A stretch of 64,000 nucleotides of DNA, from positions 3,534,001 through 3,598,000 of the forward strand of contig NZ_SHNO01000001.1 in the NCBI RefSeq assembly GCF_026262645.1. The letters are read 5' to 3'. This document shows positions 53,482 to 62,260 of this stretch, piece after piece. The number at the start of each line of letters is the position of its first letter. Positions within the stretch are counted from its first letter, which is position 1. Source of the DNA: Candidatus Marimicrobium litorale (lineage in GTDB: Bacteria > Pseudomonadota > Gammaproteobacteria > Pseudomonadales > Halieaceae). The notes under the pieces were generated by a model that saw nothing but the letters and a program-made list of their open reading frames with translations, had not been told where the DNA came from and did not search any database. The position numbers and the translations under genes were made by a program.

Positions 53482-54954
53482 ATGAGTTACCTGATGATTG
53501 ATGCTCTCGCAAGTGAGCACCCATCCAAGCCAGTCATCATACACAACAGCACTAGTATTCAATTTTCCCAGTTTGCCAATGCCATAGGCACTACGGCAGA
53601 TTTTATTGCCACACGTGACCTCACTGAGGGTCACACTGCTGTGATTGTCATAGACGACCGACTGGATTGTTGGACTGCTATTCTCGCGCTCCAATCCCTT
53701 GGTCTGAACACAATATGCGTGCACCGGGTTGAAGTTCTGAAAATACTGGCGATCAAGAATATTGCAGCATTCGTAACAACGGAAAAAGAGCTCTCGCAGT
53801 ACCAAGTCAAATTTGGCGCTCTTGCAGGAAGCAGGACTGTTAGAATCCCCAATCCTGAGTACAACGGCAACCCCCCAACTAGTATGACTAGAGTCAGTAA
53901 AGTAGCTGGAGGCCACATCCTCTACACATCGGGTACCACCGGCTACTACAAGAAACTGCTTATTTCGGCAGGCCAGCAGGAGAAACGTGATACAGAGCGA
54001 ATCCAACAGATGGGCCTTGATGGAGAAACATATTTTCACTGTATCAGTTACGGCCAATGGACATCAGTAGGATATCTGTTGCCCCTGTCGACCTGGCGGG
54101 CAGGGGGATGTGTGATCATCGATCAACGCCCTGAATGGCCTCACTATTTCCTTAACAGTGGTGTGACCAGGTCTGTTCTGCTTCCGGATTACCTCAATCA
54201 ATTGCTCAAGGTCGTAGCCGAAAGGGGGAACAAGACGCCTCTTGAAAATCTTATTTTATACGCATCCGGCGGCTTCATCTCGCGTCAGGTGGCTGAACAG
54301 GTCCTCGCTGATTTGACACAGAATTTGGCCGTCAGCTATGGCTCCACCGAGGTTGCGATCGCGTCACTGGAATCCATGGTAAATGACCTTGATAATTTAC
54401 ACTGGCTGGCCCCAACTCACATTCGCCGAGTTGAAATTGTCGATATTAACGACTCTATATGCCCAGTTGACCAGGAAGGTCAGCTTCGCATAAAACTGGA
54501 AGAGCAGGACTGCGAGTCGTATCTGGACGACGCTGAGGTCAGCGAAATCATGTTCCGGAACGGATGCTTCTACCCGGGCGATATTGCAGTTCGTCGTGCT
54601 GATGGCCGAATCCGTATACTCGGCCGCAACGTCGATGTGGTGAATTTCCGTGGACAGAAGTTCCCGGCCTCCCCATTTGAAAACTATGTACAGGATTTTC
54701 TCGGCGTGAGTAACGCCTGCTTGTTTTCCGGTGTTAGTGAGGGCGACCAGGCTGAGGTGATTGTCGTTATCGAATGTGAGCAGTGGCCCGATAAACGGCG
54801 TATGAATAATCTGTCACGCAAGTTCCAGGAATTTGATCAGATAAGGTTTGCAAAGATGCACCCCTTCCCGCGCACGCAGACTGGCATGGAGAAAATTGAC
54901 CGGGAAAAATTGCGAAACCTGGTATTTGCTGGGAAGCCGCAGAAAACTGCCTGA
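53482..54954 (+). CDS. AMP-forming acyl-CoA/acyl-ACP synthetase family (ANL) protein
   Basis: The P-loop YTSGTTGYYKK (near residue 150), SYGSTE (A5-like) and YPGDIAVRRADGRIRILGR (A7-A8) are present. The catalytic lysine lies in TGMEKIDR near the C-terminus. The enzyme adenylates a carboxylate and passes it to CoA or a carrier protein. The short length (490) and loss of some standard residues leave the substrate open. GGAG precedes the ATG at 53482. It converges with the carotenoid oxygenase, separated by 3 bases, and lies about 3 kb from an acyl carrier protein gene. Confidence 0.85.
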   Translation: MSYLMIDALASEHPSKPVIIHNSTSIQFSQFANAIGTTADFIATRDLTEGHTAVIVIDDRLDCWTAILALQSLGLNTICVHRVEVLKILAIKNIAAFVTTEKELSQYQVKFGALAGSRTVRIPNPEYNGNPPTSMTRVSKVAGGHILYTSGTTGYYKKLLISAGQQEKRDTERIQQMGLDGETYFHCISYGQWTSVGYLLPLSTWRAGGCVIIDQRPEWPHYFLNSGVTRSVLLPDYLNQLLKVVAERGNKTPLENLILYASGGFISRQVAEQVLADLTQNLAVSYGSTEVAIASLESMVNDLDNLHWLAPTHIRRVEIVDINDSICPVDQEGQLRIKLEEQDCESYLDDAEVSEIMFRNGCFYPGDIAVRRADGRIRILGRNVDVVNFRGQKFPASPFENYVQDFLGVSNACLFSGVSEGDQAEVIVVIECEQWPDKRRMNNLSRKFQEFDQIRFAKMHPFPRTQTGMEKIDREKLRNLVFAGKPQKTA

Positions 54955-54957
54955 CAA

Positions 54958-56280
54958 TCAGGCCGGGTCGGGTATCCAGCTGCCATGAAAGCCGGCTGGC
55001 ACACGTGCCGGGAGATGTATGCGTGCAAGCGGATCGTCACTTAGCTGGCTGGCGTTGAAAATAACCAGTTCGCTTTTGGCCTCCGTAGGATCGTAGACAT
55101 AACTGATAAGGTAACCGTCGTCTTCCGACACCGCATTCTCTGCTGCGACAAATGACGGTTCGCTGCCAAGCCTGTGATTATTCAACATGTGAGAGCTTCT
55201 GGAGCCCGTTTGAAAGTCATACTTGTGAAAGCCCAGAACGAGGGGAACCCCATCCTGTGCCAGTTGTGCAGCGTAACCATAGCGATGGTCGCGCCCTATA
55301 TGAGCATCTGGAACAGTCGGAAAATCGACACCCAGGTCGTCCAATTGGTGCTCTGTGCATGTCTGACTGTCTAGGTTAAGCGTCCACTCATGAAGCCGCG
55401 GAACGGGCGGGTGATCCATGCCAACGGAGGCGTATCCAACCATGCGCGGCGCTCTCACAATGATTTTGCTACCTATTTCATAGGCATTCAGGGTGTGATA
55501 GATATAACAGGGGTCAATATCGAACCACTTGATGTCCTTGTTTGAACCGTTTCTCGGCATTACGCCCAGGCGCGCGCCATAGCTCTCATCAAAGCTTACC
55601 GGGATGTCAGTCCCTGATAGCTTTTCGAGGTCCCACAGCATGGGCAAATCCATAAATACCACGTGGTTGCGTGTAATTAAGAAATCGTGGACCATCGTGG
55701 CCGCCTGCACGTCCACTACCTCCGACTGGACCAGCTCCCCCTCAGCTGAGACACGGTGATAAGTAAGGAATGGAGGCAGTAGCCCGTAACCAAAAAACAT
55801 CATCTCACCGGTGACAGGACATATCTTCGGATGTGCCGTCATATTGCTCTGCAGTCTTCCCCTGAAGGTATACATTCCGACCGTTTCCAGATTTTTTGTC
55901 ACCTCTATCGGGGGCTGCATTTCCTGCAAGGCCAGAATTTTTCCGGCATGGCTAATAACATGGGTGTTGGCGAGGGAGTTGCCCGGCACGACGATGTGTT
56001 CAGCCACTATCTCATCTTTCTCGAGCAGTGGTGTTCTGACATAGCGATTGCGATACCAGGTGGCCTTGCCGTTCTTCAGTTCTACGCCGTGGATCATGCC
56101 TTCCCCAAGAAACCAGTCTGAGCTAGCTCGCACTCTTGGATTGGCGCCATTGCGGAAGTAGCGGCCATTCAGCTCAACAGGGAGAGTGCCTGTTATCCGC
56201 AGGTCAGTCTCGGTGATTTCCTCCGCGACCGGGGCAAAAACGCCTGTCATCCAGAAGAGTTTTGGTTCAGGTCGGCTCAC
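54958..56280 (-). CDS. Carotenoid oxygenase family protein
   Basis: All four iron-ligand histidines of the seven-bladed propeller family appear in order: NMTAHP (about 150), MVHDFLIT (about 198), YHTLNAYE (about 263) and GFHGSWIP (about 431). Length 440 is right for bacterial members. They cleave C=C bonds in carotenoids, apocarotenoids or stilbenes with O2. There is no signal peptide. Substrate could be a carotenoid or a lignostilbene; the adjacent AMP-ligase is compatible with either aromatic or isoprenoid acids. Its upstream region (56281-56567) shows no supportable gene. Confidence 0.9.
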   Translation of the reverse strand: MSRPEPKLFWMTGVFAPVAEEITETDLRITGTLPVELNGRYFRNGANPRVRASSDWFLGEGMIHGVELKNGKATWYRNRYVRTPLLEKDEIVAEHIVVPGNSLANTHVISHAGKILALQEMQPPIEVTKNLETVGMYTFRGRLQSNMTAHPKICPVTGEMMFFGYGLLPPFLTYHRVSAEGELVQSEVVDVQAATMVHDFLITRNHVVFMDLPMLWDLEKLSGTDIPVSFDESYGARLGVMPRNGSNKDIKWFDIDPCYIYHTLNAYEIGSKIIVRAPRMVGYASVGMDHPPVPRLHEWTLNLDSQTCTEHQLDDLGVDFPTVPDAHIGRDHRYGYAAQLAQDGVPLVLGFHKYDFQTGSRSSHMLNNHRLGSEPSFVAAENAVSEDDGYLISYVYDPTEAKSELVIFNASQLSDDPLARIHLPARVPAGFHGSWIPDPA

Positions 56281-56567
56281 AGTTTGACCCTGTCTCCGAT
56301 GGCGATGGCGATAACGATTTTAGCGGCCTCCTCGACTGCAGTATTTTTCTTCCAGCAAGCAGGGCGTTCACAAAGCTCGATAATGGTAGGGGGCTGGGCT
56401 ATCAGACGTCGACCAGGAGGCCCAATCTGGATGCCCAGATAAGGACACCTTTTATTTGCTGGGCGATAACATACAAAGTATAGAACAAATAAGCGGCCTG
56501 CTGGGAGTAGATTTTCTCCATCATACTGCCAAGTGAACTGGAACATTCTCGAAATATCCACCTGTGG

Positions 56568-57434
56568 GGTACCGTGAAATGAAGTGATCGAGATCGATGC
56601 AATCGGCGCATGAACACATATAAACGTCACCGATTCTGGCTAGGCGCCCAACCCGATATCATCTCTTACGCCGTCTACCTCTATTACAGATTCAACGTAA
56701 GCCATCGATTCCCGCCAGATATCATCTCCTATGCTGTCCCGCTTTACTACAGATTCAATCGCAGCTTCCGAAATAGTGAAGACCTCCTCGCCAAGCAAGG
56801 CATCAATGTTAGTCGAGAGGCGATCCGCCTCTGGTCCGTCAAATTTCAGTGCTCTCTACGGCAGAAGACTCAAGCGATAACATCGAGGCTACGACGATAC
56901 TTTTCACATCGATGAAGTGTTCGCCGGTGTGCCGGACTATTCAGATTAGCAGCAAGAAACATAACGTTTGGCGGGCGGTCGATTAAGATGGATCGGTCGT
57001 TGATGTGTATCTACAGGCAAAGCGAGATGAGGCCACTGCAAAGCGTTTCTTCACGCGCTTGCTGCGAAGCCATGGGGTCGAGCTCAGAAAGATCGTCACA
57101 GATAAATTGCGGAGCTATGGTGTTGCTCATCGCGAACTGCTGCCCGAGGTGATCGACAGTACCAAGCAACATGAGAGCAATAGGGCCGAACAATCTCACG
57201 AGGCGACCAGGGTGAGATAGCGAGTGATGCGAATGTTCAAATTCATGAGACAAGCTCAGGGATTCGTGACTGCCCATACCGCTGTTAGGAATTTGTTCAA
57301 TCTGGGAAGGCTTTTAGTTCGAGCTGAACATCAACGGAATCTGAGGATCAGTGCGTTCGCTGAATGGAGTAAGGCAGTTGCATGAGACCGAGGGTGCGAT
57401 TTTACAGGCCTTGATGAGTTAGCTTGTCAGTACC
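56568..57434 (+). mobile_element. IS6-family element, full length, decayed, with internal duplication
   Basis: The left end GGTACCGTGAAATG leads to ATGAACACATATAAACG. The transposase is readable to the right end GAGTTAGCTTGTCAGTACC at 57416-57434. The N-terminus contains a near-tandem duplication: P-D-I-I-S-Y-A-V-x-L-Y-Y-R-F-N appears twice (about 56655-56700 and 56715-56763). Stops and frameshifts make it inactive. A further TACTGCCAAGTGAAC left-end-like sequence lies at 56524-56538. Confidence 0.87.
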
Positions 57435-57515
57435 CGTTTGCTGATTGGAATGCGGCTGTAGCCTGAGGTCAGGTGGCAGATTCCTGCCGCCTCAATGAAT
57501 TAAGTTGCCATAACC
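57435..57515 (+). mobile_element. Second IS6 right end in tandem
   Basis: Starting exactly after the GTACC of the preceding copy, the sequence TGCTGATTGGAATG...GTAGCCTGAGGTCAGG corresponds to the last 80 bases of another copy, ending TTAAGTTGCCATAACC. The same junction occurs at 61359/61360. Confidence 0.75.
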
Positions 57516-57803
57516 CCGTCCAGAGCTACCTCACGACGCTTATTGGCCGCCAGTTTTCACTGTCAGCTTTATTTACAGAACAAGAGGTTTACTCCCTTTT
57601 CACCGCGGAAACAGGGGGCTCAAATAGGTTGGCATATTTATTGCTTATTGCTAAAGCGGAACCTTTTTACTGAAGGTTCCGATAGCGCGTTTGCGTCCGT
57701 TACCAGATTGGGGGCAATGTTTAGCGGCCTGGCAAAATGGGTACCTTGCATATCCATTTCTTGGCTATCAGTGGTTTTCGCCAGTGTGGCCGCCGCAACT
57801 GAA

Positions 57804-58061
57804 ATGGCAACGGCGGGCGCATACTTTCAACGGGGAAATGTTTTGAAAAATGCAGAATACATAATACGAAAAGAACTTCTAAATTTGTTACGCGATGATA
57901 TCGGGACGGATATTGATAACACCCCAATCGCTGAACTTGGCATTGACTCTCTCGATTTCTTTGAAATGTTGCTTCAAATTGAAGAAGACTATGGTATTGA
58001 AATTGAAATCGACAAGCTCGATGAAAAAATTACGCTACAAACCCTGGTAGCGCTTGTATGA
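57804..58061 (+). CDS. Acyl carrier protein
   Basis: GIDSLDFFEMLLQIEEDYG carries the serine that receives 4'-phosphopantetheine, within a four-helix acidic ACP pattern (DDIGTDIDNTPIAEL before it). It would tether an acyl or aminoacyl group as a thioester. Two starts fit: ATG 57804 (85 residues) or TTG 57843, which has GGGGA 6 bases upstream and gives a 72-residue core. Its stop overlaps the hydrolase start (ATGA), so the two are translationally coupled. It is the first gene of the ACP-hydrolase-P450 operon. Confidence 0.85.
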   Translation: MATAGAYFQRGNVLKNAEYIIRKELLNLLRDDIGTDIDNTPIAELGIDSLDFFEMLLQIEEDYGIEIEIDKLDEKITLQTLVALV

Positions 58062-58975
58062 ACTACGAATACCTCAAGTTGCATGAGCCGGGCTCTCTCT
58101 GCAAAAGACGGTTCGCTGCTTCTGAGTCTCTCGAAGAAATTGTCGTAAAACCCGATCTTCTGCGGGACGCAGCGCGCTTTGCGCAGAACAAAATGGTACA
58201 AATGGTAGCGCAAGGCTTTCTAAATTTAGAATCGGGTAGTCAAACCAAAATCGATCGCAATGCGCTCAATTGGGTAATGAGTTACGGCCGCGCGGCCTCG
58301 GTTAAAAAATTATTGACGCTTATGGAGGCCTCGGAGGTTGACCATCCCACCTACGAATTGCTTAAACAATCCAATCCTGACGAATGTCTGACGATGGAAC
58401 ATATTACGCCCGATTTTCAAATGGTTACTAAAAAACCAGAGGTTAATAATGTCCTGATTTGCTTTGCAGGAAACTCTCTGCGTATCAATATCCCGGTCCA
58501 GATTTTTCATCTTGCGGTGAAAGACCACTTCGATCAAATCATCTATTTGCGTGACCCGATGAAGCAGTACTTCACGCTGGGCATGAATTCGATTGCGGAC
58601 GATTTTGATGACCTCGCGAAACTACTTTGTGAGAAGCTGCCGGCAAAATCGCATCTCACAGTTTTGGGTACGTCTAGTGGGGGCTTTGCGGCGATGAATT
58701 TCGCCAACTACGCACAGCCCGAGCGACTGCTTTTGTTTTCCCCTCCCTATGAATTCAGAGGGAATTGCGTACCTACTGATCAACTTCAAATGAGTAAGAA
58801 TGACATTCGCATTTTCTTTGCTGAAAACAGCAAATTTGATGTTGATCTGGTAGAGCAGTGGAAAGCATCTTCTCTGGCAGCCTGTGTCGAACTTGTAGGA
58901 GGAGACTCGCACTCTACGCTAGAGTATCTTTGGGAAACCAAAAATTTTTACCCGATAATCCACTGGTGTAAATAG
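58058..58975 (+). CDS. Alpha/beta hydrolase, probable thioesterase of the ACP operon
   Basis: The C-terminal 180 residues have the alpha/beta hydrolase pattern: NVLICFAGNSL, nucleophile elbow GTSSGGFAAM (about 207), and GGDSHSTLEYL near the end supplying Asp/His. The N-terminal 120 residues are helical and unlike known families. Coupling to the ACP gene points to hydrolysis or transfer of the ACP-bound group, but serine-esterase activity on another substrate cannot be excluded. No signal peptide, so cytoplasmic. Confidence 0.72.
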   Translation: MNYEYLKLHEPGSLCKRRFAASESLEEIVVKPDLLRDAARFAQNKMVQMVAQGFLNLESGSQTKIDRNALNWVMSYGRAASVKKLLTLMEASEVDHPTYELLKQSNPDECLTMEHITPDFQMVTKKPEVNNVLICFAGNSLRINIPVQIFHLAVKDHFDQIIYLRDPMKQYFTLGMNSIADDFDDLAKLLCEKLPAKSHLTVLGTSSGGFAAMNFANYAQPERLLLFSPPYEFRGNCVPTDQLQMSKNDIRIFFAENSKFDVDLVEQWKASSLAACVELVGGDSHSTLEYLWETKNFYPIIHWCK

Positions 58976-59010
58976 GCTTTGTATAGGCCAGAAATGGAGT
59001 TATTTCGTTA

Positions 59011-60090
59011 ATGAAGCTAAAAACACAGTTTGACTTGGTGCGGACGTTAGATCGAGCGACCCGCCGACGAACTTTGTACGGATCCAGTGGAGATTGCTCC
59101 ATCAAGGTGATTGGAGACGAAGAGGATCGTGCGGTTATCGTATTCGATACCAGCATTTCGTCTCAAGTATTAACGTCAAAGAACTTTCAAAACTCAAACT
59201 ATTTTAAGGCTGGTTTGGAACACTTGGCTAGCGGAGGAAAATCTGTTGAGCTGATTGATCAATTTTATGAAAATATACCGCTGTTTAAAGAGGGCGACGA
59301 GCACCGTCAGCTAAAAAAAGAGTTCAATGTCATATTGGAGGAGGCAAACTATGAGCTAGAAAACAAAGAGAGAATTATCGGAGATTATTTTCGAAAGAGA
59401 AAAGATAGAATCGTAAGTCCAGTAGAATTTGCCGACAAGTTTACCCGAGTCTGTAGCGCCTTAGTAATTGCGAAACTAACCAATTTTTCATTGTTAAGAA
59501 TTATGCGCGCTCTGGATATGCGCTGTAATATTTTTTGTGTTCATTTTCACCCCGCCCGACAACTAGCAATGAACACAACCTTGGAATATTTGTACCAAGA
59601 CAGGAACATTCCAGGTAGAGAAGAGACAGATCATGTGAGCCATCTTGTAGCTCAGGCGTTCATCGCGATGGGAATAGACCCTGTTTCAGGCGCAATATGT
59701 GCGAATCTGATTGAAGATAATAAATCAAAATTTGTTGAACACACCCATCGCTATCGCCCTACGTCATTTGTTCCTCGAGAGTGTGTCGCCGAAACCGAGA
59801 TTGCTGGCGTCAATTTTATGGTCGGTGATACGGTTTACGTGTACCTGGTGCCTACTGAGAGCGAACTCACGGTCGATGGGTCGGCAAGCGGCACAAGTGC
59901 GCATGACATCGGCTTCGGGAAGGGAGTACATACCTGCATTGGAAAACAACTTTCGATCGGCATTATTAATCTAGCGGAAAGGCTTGTCGCCGAACTCTAT
60001 CCAAATGGCTTTTCTCACAAAGCGGATATTGAACCCGATGGCGTTTTTCTGGCGTTCTCGGATTCTAAAAGTGCTTGCGTACCAGCCTAG
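59011..60090 (+). CDS. Short cytochrome P450 with altered ExxR motif
   Basis: The haem-binding loop FGKGVHTCIGKQ (about Cys309) is intact, and beta-sheet features typical of P450s follow (IAGVNFMVGDTVYVYL). The I-helix region is AQAFIAMGIDPVSG. At the K helix, where ELLRY-type sequence with ExxR is expected, it reads VEHTHRY (residues 242-248), so the ExxR glutamate position is His244. The protein is about 40 residues shorter than usual bacterial P450s (359). It follows the hydrolase by 35 bases with GGAG upstream. It may oxidise an ACP-bound substrate. Confidence 0.85.
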   Translation: MKLKTQFDLVRTLDRATRRRTLYGSSGDCSIKVIGDEEDRAVIVFDTSISSQVLTSKNFQNSNYFKAGLEHLASGGKSVELIDQFYENIPLFKEGDEHRQLKKEFNVILEEANYELENKERIIGDYFRKRKDRIVSPVEFADKFTRVCSALVIAKLTNFSLLRIMRALDMRCNIFCVHFHPARQLAMNTTLEYLYQDRNIPGREETDHVSHLVAQAFIAMGIDPVSGAICANLIEDNKSKFVEHTHRYRPTSFVPRECVAETEIAGVNFMVGDTVYVYLVPTESELTVDGSASGTSAHDIGFGKGVHTCIGKQLSIGIINLAERLVAELYPNGFSHKADIEPDGVFLAFSDSKSACVPA

Positions 60091-60155
60091 GTACTCGTTT
60101 ATCTATACCGAAAAATTCGTTTCTCTGTTGGGCCTTAAAGAGTGCTGCAACGTCG

Positions 60156-60728
60156 CTATGTGCGACCATCCATAGCGCTAAAAATTGATGGTAGCATCGT
60201 CTGAACCATCTGTGCTTGGGCTGCTGCGTTTGGGTGTATACCGTCGTCCTGCATTAAATCCGGCTCTCGGTAAACATTCTCGAGAATAAACGGCGCCAAA
60301 ACGCAACTGAAACTCTCTGCAATCTCCCGAAAGACCTTTCGAACACCCGCAGCATATCGCCCGCCGTGTTCGCCTAGCGCTTCTGCTGGAGCCAGGACGA
60401 CGAGGGCACCACCCTGTTGAGATGTGTCTACCAGTCTGCTCAGATTCTCTTTTAAAGATGGCAAGGGTGAGGCCCTAAGCACATCGTTTCCGCCTAGCTC
60501 GACTACAATGAGGTTGGGTCGATATTTTTCAAGGAGCTCGGGTAAAAGTTTAAGCCCATCGGCTGTGGTCGCGCCGAATACACTCGCATTAATGACGGTA
60601 CAGTCGGAGTACGTTTCCCGCAGAGCTCGTTCTAGCCCGGCAACCCATCCTTGAGTCAACTCCAATCCATATGAGGCACTAATGCTGTCACCCAAAACGA
60701 GCAGCGTCCACCTATCGATATGCTCCAT
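60156..60728 (-). CDS. SGNH/GDSL hydrolase, TesA-like
   Basis: Block I is LVLGDSISASYG with the catalytic Ser. Block III is LGGND with the oxyanion Asn, and block V DDGIHPN has the Asp and His. This is the arrangement of TesA-type esterase/thioesterases. Unlike E. coli TesA there is no signal peptide, so it should be cytoplasmic. It converges with the P450 operon. It may act on acyl-CoA or acyl-ACP esters, which would fit its neighbours, but this is inference. Confidence 0.88.
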   Translation of the reverse strand: MEHIDRWTLLVLGDSISASYGLELTQGWVAGLERALRETYSDCTVINASVFGATTADGLKLLPELLEKYRPNLIVVELGGNDVLRASPLPSLKENLSRLVDTSQQGGALVVLAPAEALGEHGGRYAAGVRKVFREIAESFSCVLAPFILENVYREPDLMQDDGIHPNAAAQAQMVQTMLPSIFSAMDGRT

Positions 60729-60882
60729 GTTGTCGCTGTCCTTACAATTTTATACCACCGTTGTCTTCACTGGATAGCAAGCCATCCGGGCTTCGTGGAA
60801 ACTCTAGTTTAGTTCCAGGTCATTTAATAGCCTGAACCGCGATAAATGATTGTCCGCAATCCGTTGTTTGTAATAATTTGAT

Positions 60883-61040
60883 GGTATCGCCAAGTTAACG
60901 CGCCTAAATGAGATAATCTGGTGATGAATACATATAAATGACACAGATTCCGGCTAGGCGCCCCCCATCGGACATTATCAGCTACGCCGTCTGGCTCTAC
61001 TATCGATTTACTCTCAGCGACCGGGATTATGAGTCGGGTG
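60883..61040 (+). mobile_element. IS6-family remnant, left end and N-terminus
   Basis: The left end GGTATCGCCAAGTTAACG is one of the cleanest in the window. It is followed by ATGAATACATATAAATG and frameshifted P-D-I-I-S-Y-A-V-like sequence to about 61040, where it is lost. Confidence 0.82.
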
Positions 61041-61127
61041 GTCTACAGAGAAGCAGGGCAGCAAGCCAAAGAAAGCTAACTAGGTTACCTAGGTTGTCAG
61101 GTGAGGGTGACCGAGATTGAACATATG

Positions 61128-61232
61128 CTGAGCCTGGGTTGGGTCTGTTCGCTGGTTTGGTTGCTGTAAGTGGAAGAATGCTAGGTGGTTTCCTGGACCG
61201 AACTTCCGAGCTGGGGCCGAACGGTACGGTAC
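61128..61232 (+). repeat. Unclassified repeat, copy 2
   Basis: Related to 37838-37955 over about 100 bases (GAGCCTGGGTTGGG..., then GGTTTCCTGGACC, AACTTCCGA, GGGGCCGAA) but without the G-rich triplet run. Both copies lie inside IS6 debris. Confidence 0.45.
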
Positions 61233-61254
61233 ATATTCACAGAGTGAAATAGCA

Positions 61255-61437
61255 ATTCGCCATGCACAGGCTCAGCGCGTTCGGTGAGTGAGTAGGGCCG
61301 TGGCGTGAGACCTGAGGCAAGAATTCCTGAGCCTGAAGGAGTTAACTTGTCGAAACCCGTTCAATGAATTGATAGGGCGGTTGCTTATGTTTCAGGTGCT
61401 CACTTCCGTCGCCTTCCGAAGTTAATATGTCAGTACT
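61255..61437 (+). mobile_element. Two IS6 right ends in tandem
   Basis: The first right end (about 61255-61359) closes with GAGTTAACTTGTCGAAACC. At 61360 a second right-end copy starts (CGTTCAATGAATTG...) and ends with AAGTTAATATGTCAGTAC. The junction ACC/CGTT is the same as at 57434/57435. Confidence 0.75.
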
Positions 61438-61479
61438 TTCTGGCGGGATTGAAGATCTTCAGTGGAAACGAAATAAGAC

Positions 61480-62250
61480 TTAGTTCGCGGCGTGCATAAC
61501 TTTCCACAGCAGTCGCGGTGAAAAGCGCCTCAGCCACTGAAGTATCTTGGCCTCCATGCCAGGCCAAAGTATCGGTACCTTCTTCTTTAGGCCTCGCTCA
61601 ACCGCATCGACCACCTGATTCGGTGTCATATAACGCTGCTTTTCTATGGAGTAACTTACGGTTTTTGGCTGGGCGGTAGCCATCGCTTGTTGCAGAAGTG
61701 GAGTGTTGACTAGGGGTGGACACACCAGCATGAAATGCAATCCTGTATCGCGGTTCTCTTCGGCCAGTATTTCTAAATAGAAGTTTGTTGCCGCCTTGGT
61801 GGCACAGTAGGCGCCGCAGTCCAGTACCGGTATGGCACCTCCCGTCGAGCCAAAGACAATGATCTCTCCAGCATCGCGGATCAGCATCTCCAGCATCACA
61901 GTGTGTACTACGTTCACCGTACCTCCGTAATTCACAGACATGAGAAGATTGGTGGTTTTGGGGTCCATCGTCGCCAATTTCCCTGCAGGCATGATGGCGG
62001 CGCAATGAACCAGACGATCGATGGCTCCTTGCTGCGTAAGTATAGCCTGTATGGTCGCCTGTACCTGCTCAAGGTTTGCTACGTCGCATATGAATGTGCT
62101 GACTCGTTCAGAAGCCAGCTCGCCAAGGGCAGTCTCGTTCATGTCCAGCACGCAAACGTGCCAGCCCCGCGATGCCCAACGCTCGACAAAAGCTCGTCCA
62201 ATACCGCTGGCACCGCCTGTTATCACTACTGTTCCAGGTTTCATTGACAC
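61480..62250 (-). CDS. Short-chain dehydrogenase/reductase
   Basis: NAD(P)-binding TGGASGIGRAF (residues about 11-21) and catalytic Ser (FGSTGG) with YCATK define a classical SDR. It oxidises or reduces a hydroxyl or carbonyl group with NAD(P). The C-terminal 40 residues are basic and amphipathic (LQWLRRFSPRLLWKVM), suggesting membrane association. It is the third visible gene in an SDR / SnoaL-like / acetoacetate-decarboxylase-like operon, 10 bases after the latter. Confidence 0.92.
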   Translation of the reverse strand: MSMKPGTVVITGGASGIGRAFVERWASRGWHVCVLDMNETALGELASERVSTFICDVANLEQVQATIQAILTQQGAIDRLVHCAAIMPAGKLATMDPKTTNLLMSVNYGGTVNVVHTVMLEMLIRDAGEIIVFGSTGGAIPVLDCGAYCATKAATNFYLEILAEENRDTGLHFMLVCPPLVNTPLLQQAMATAQPKTVSYSIEKQRYMTPNQVVDAVERGLKKKVPILWPGMEAKILQWLRRFSPRLLWKVMHAAN

Positions 62251-62260
62251 AAAGCTCGTC

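Noticed and set aside
56277-56630. 117-residue minus-strand frame upstream of the carotenoid oxygenase
   Set aside because: No start signal, no family pattern, and it overlaps the IS6 left end.
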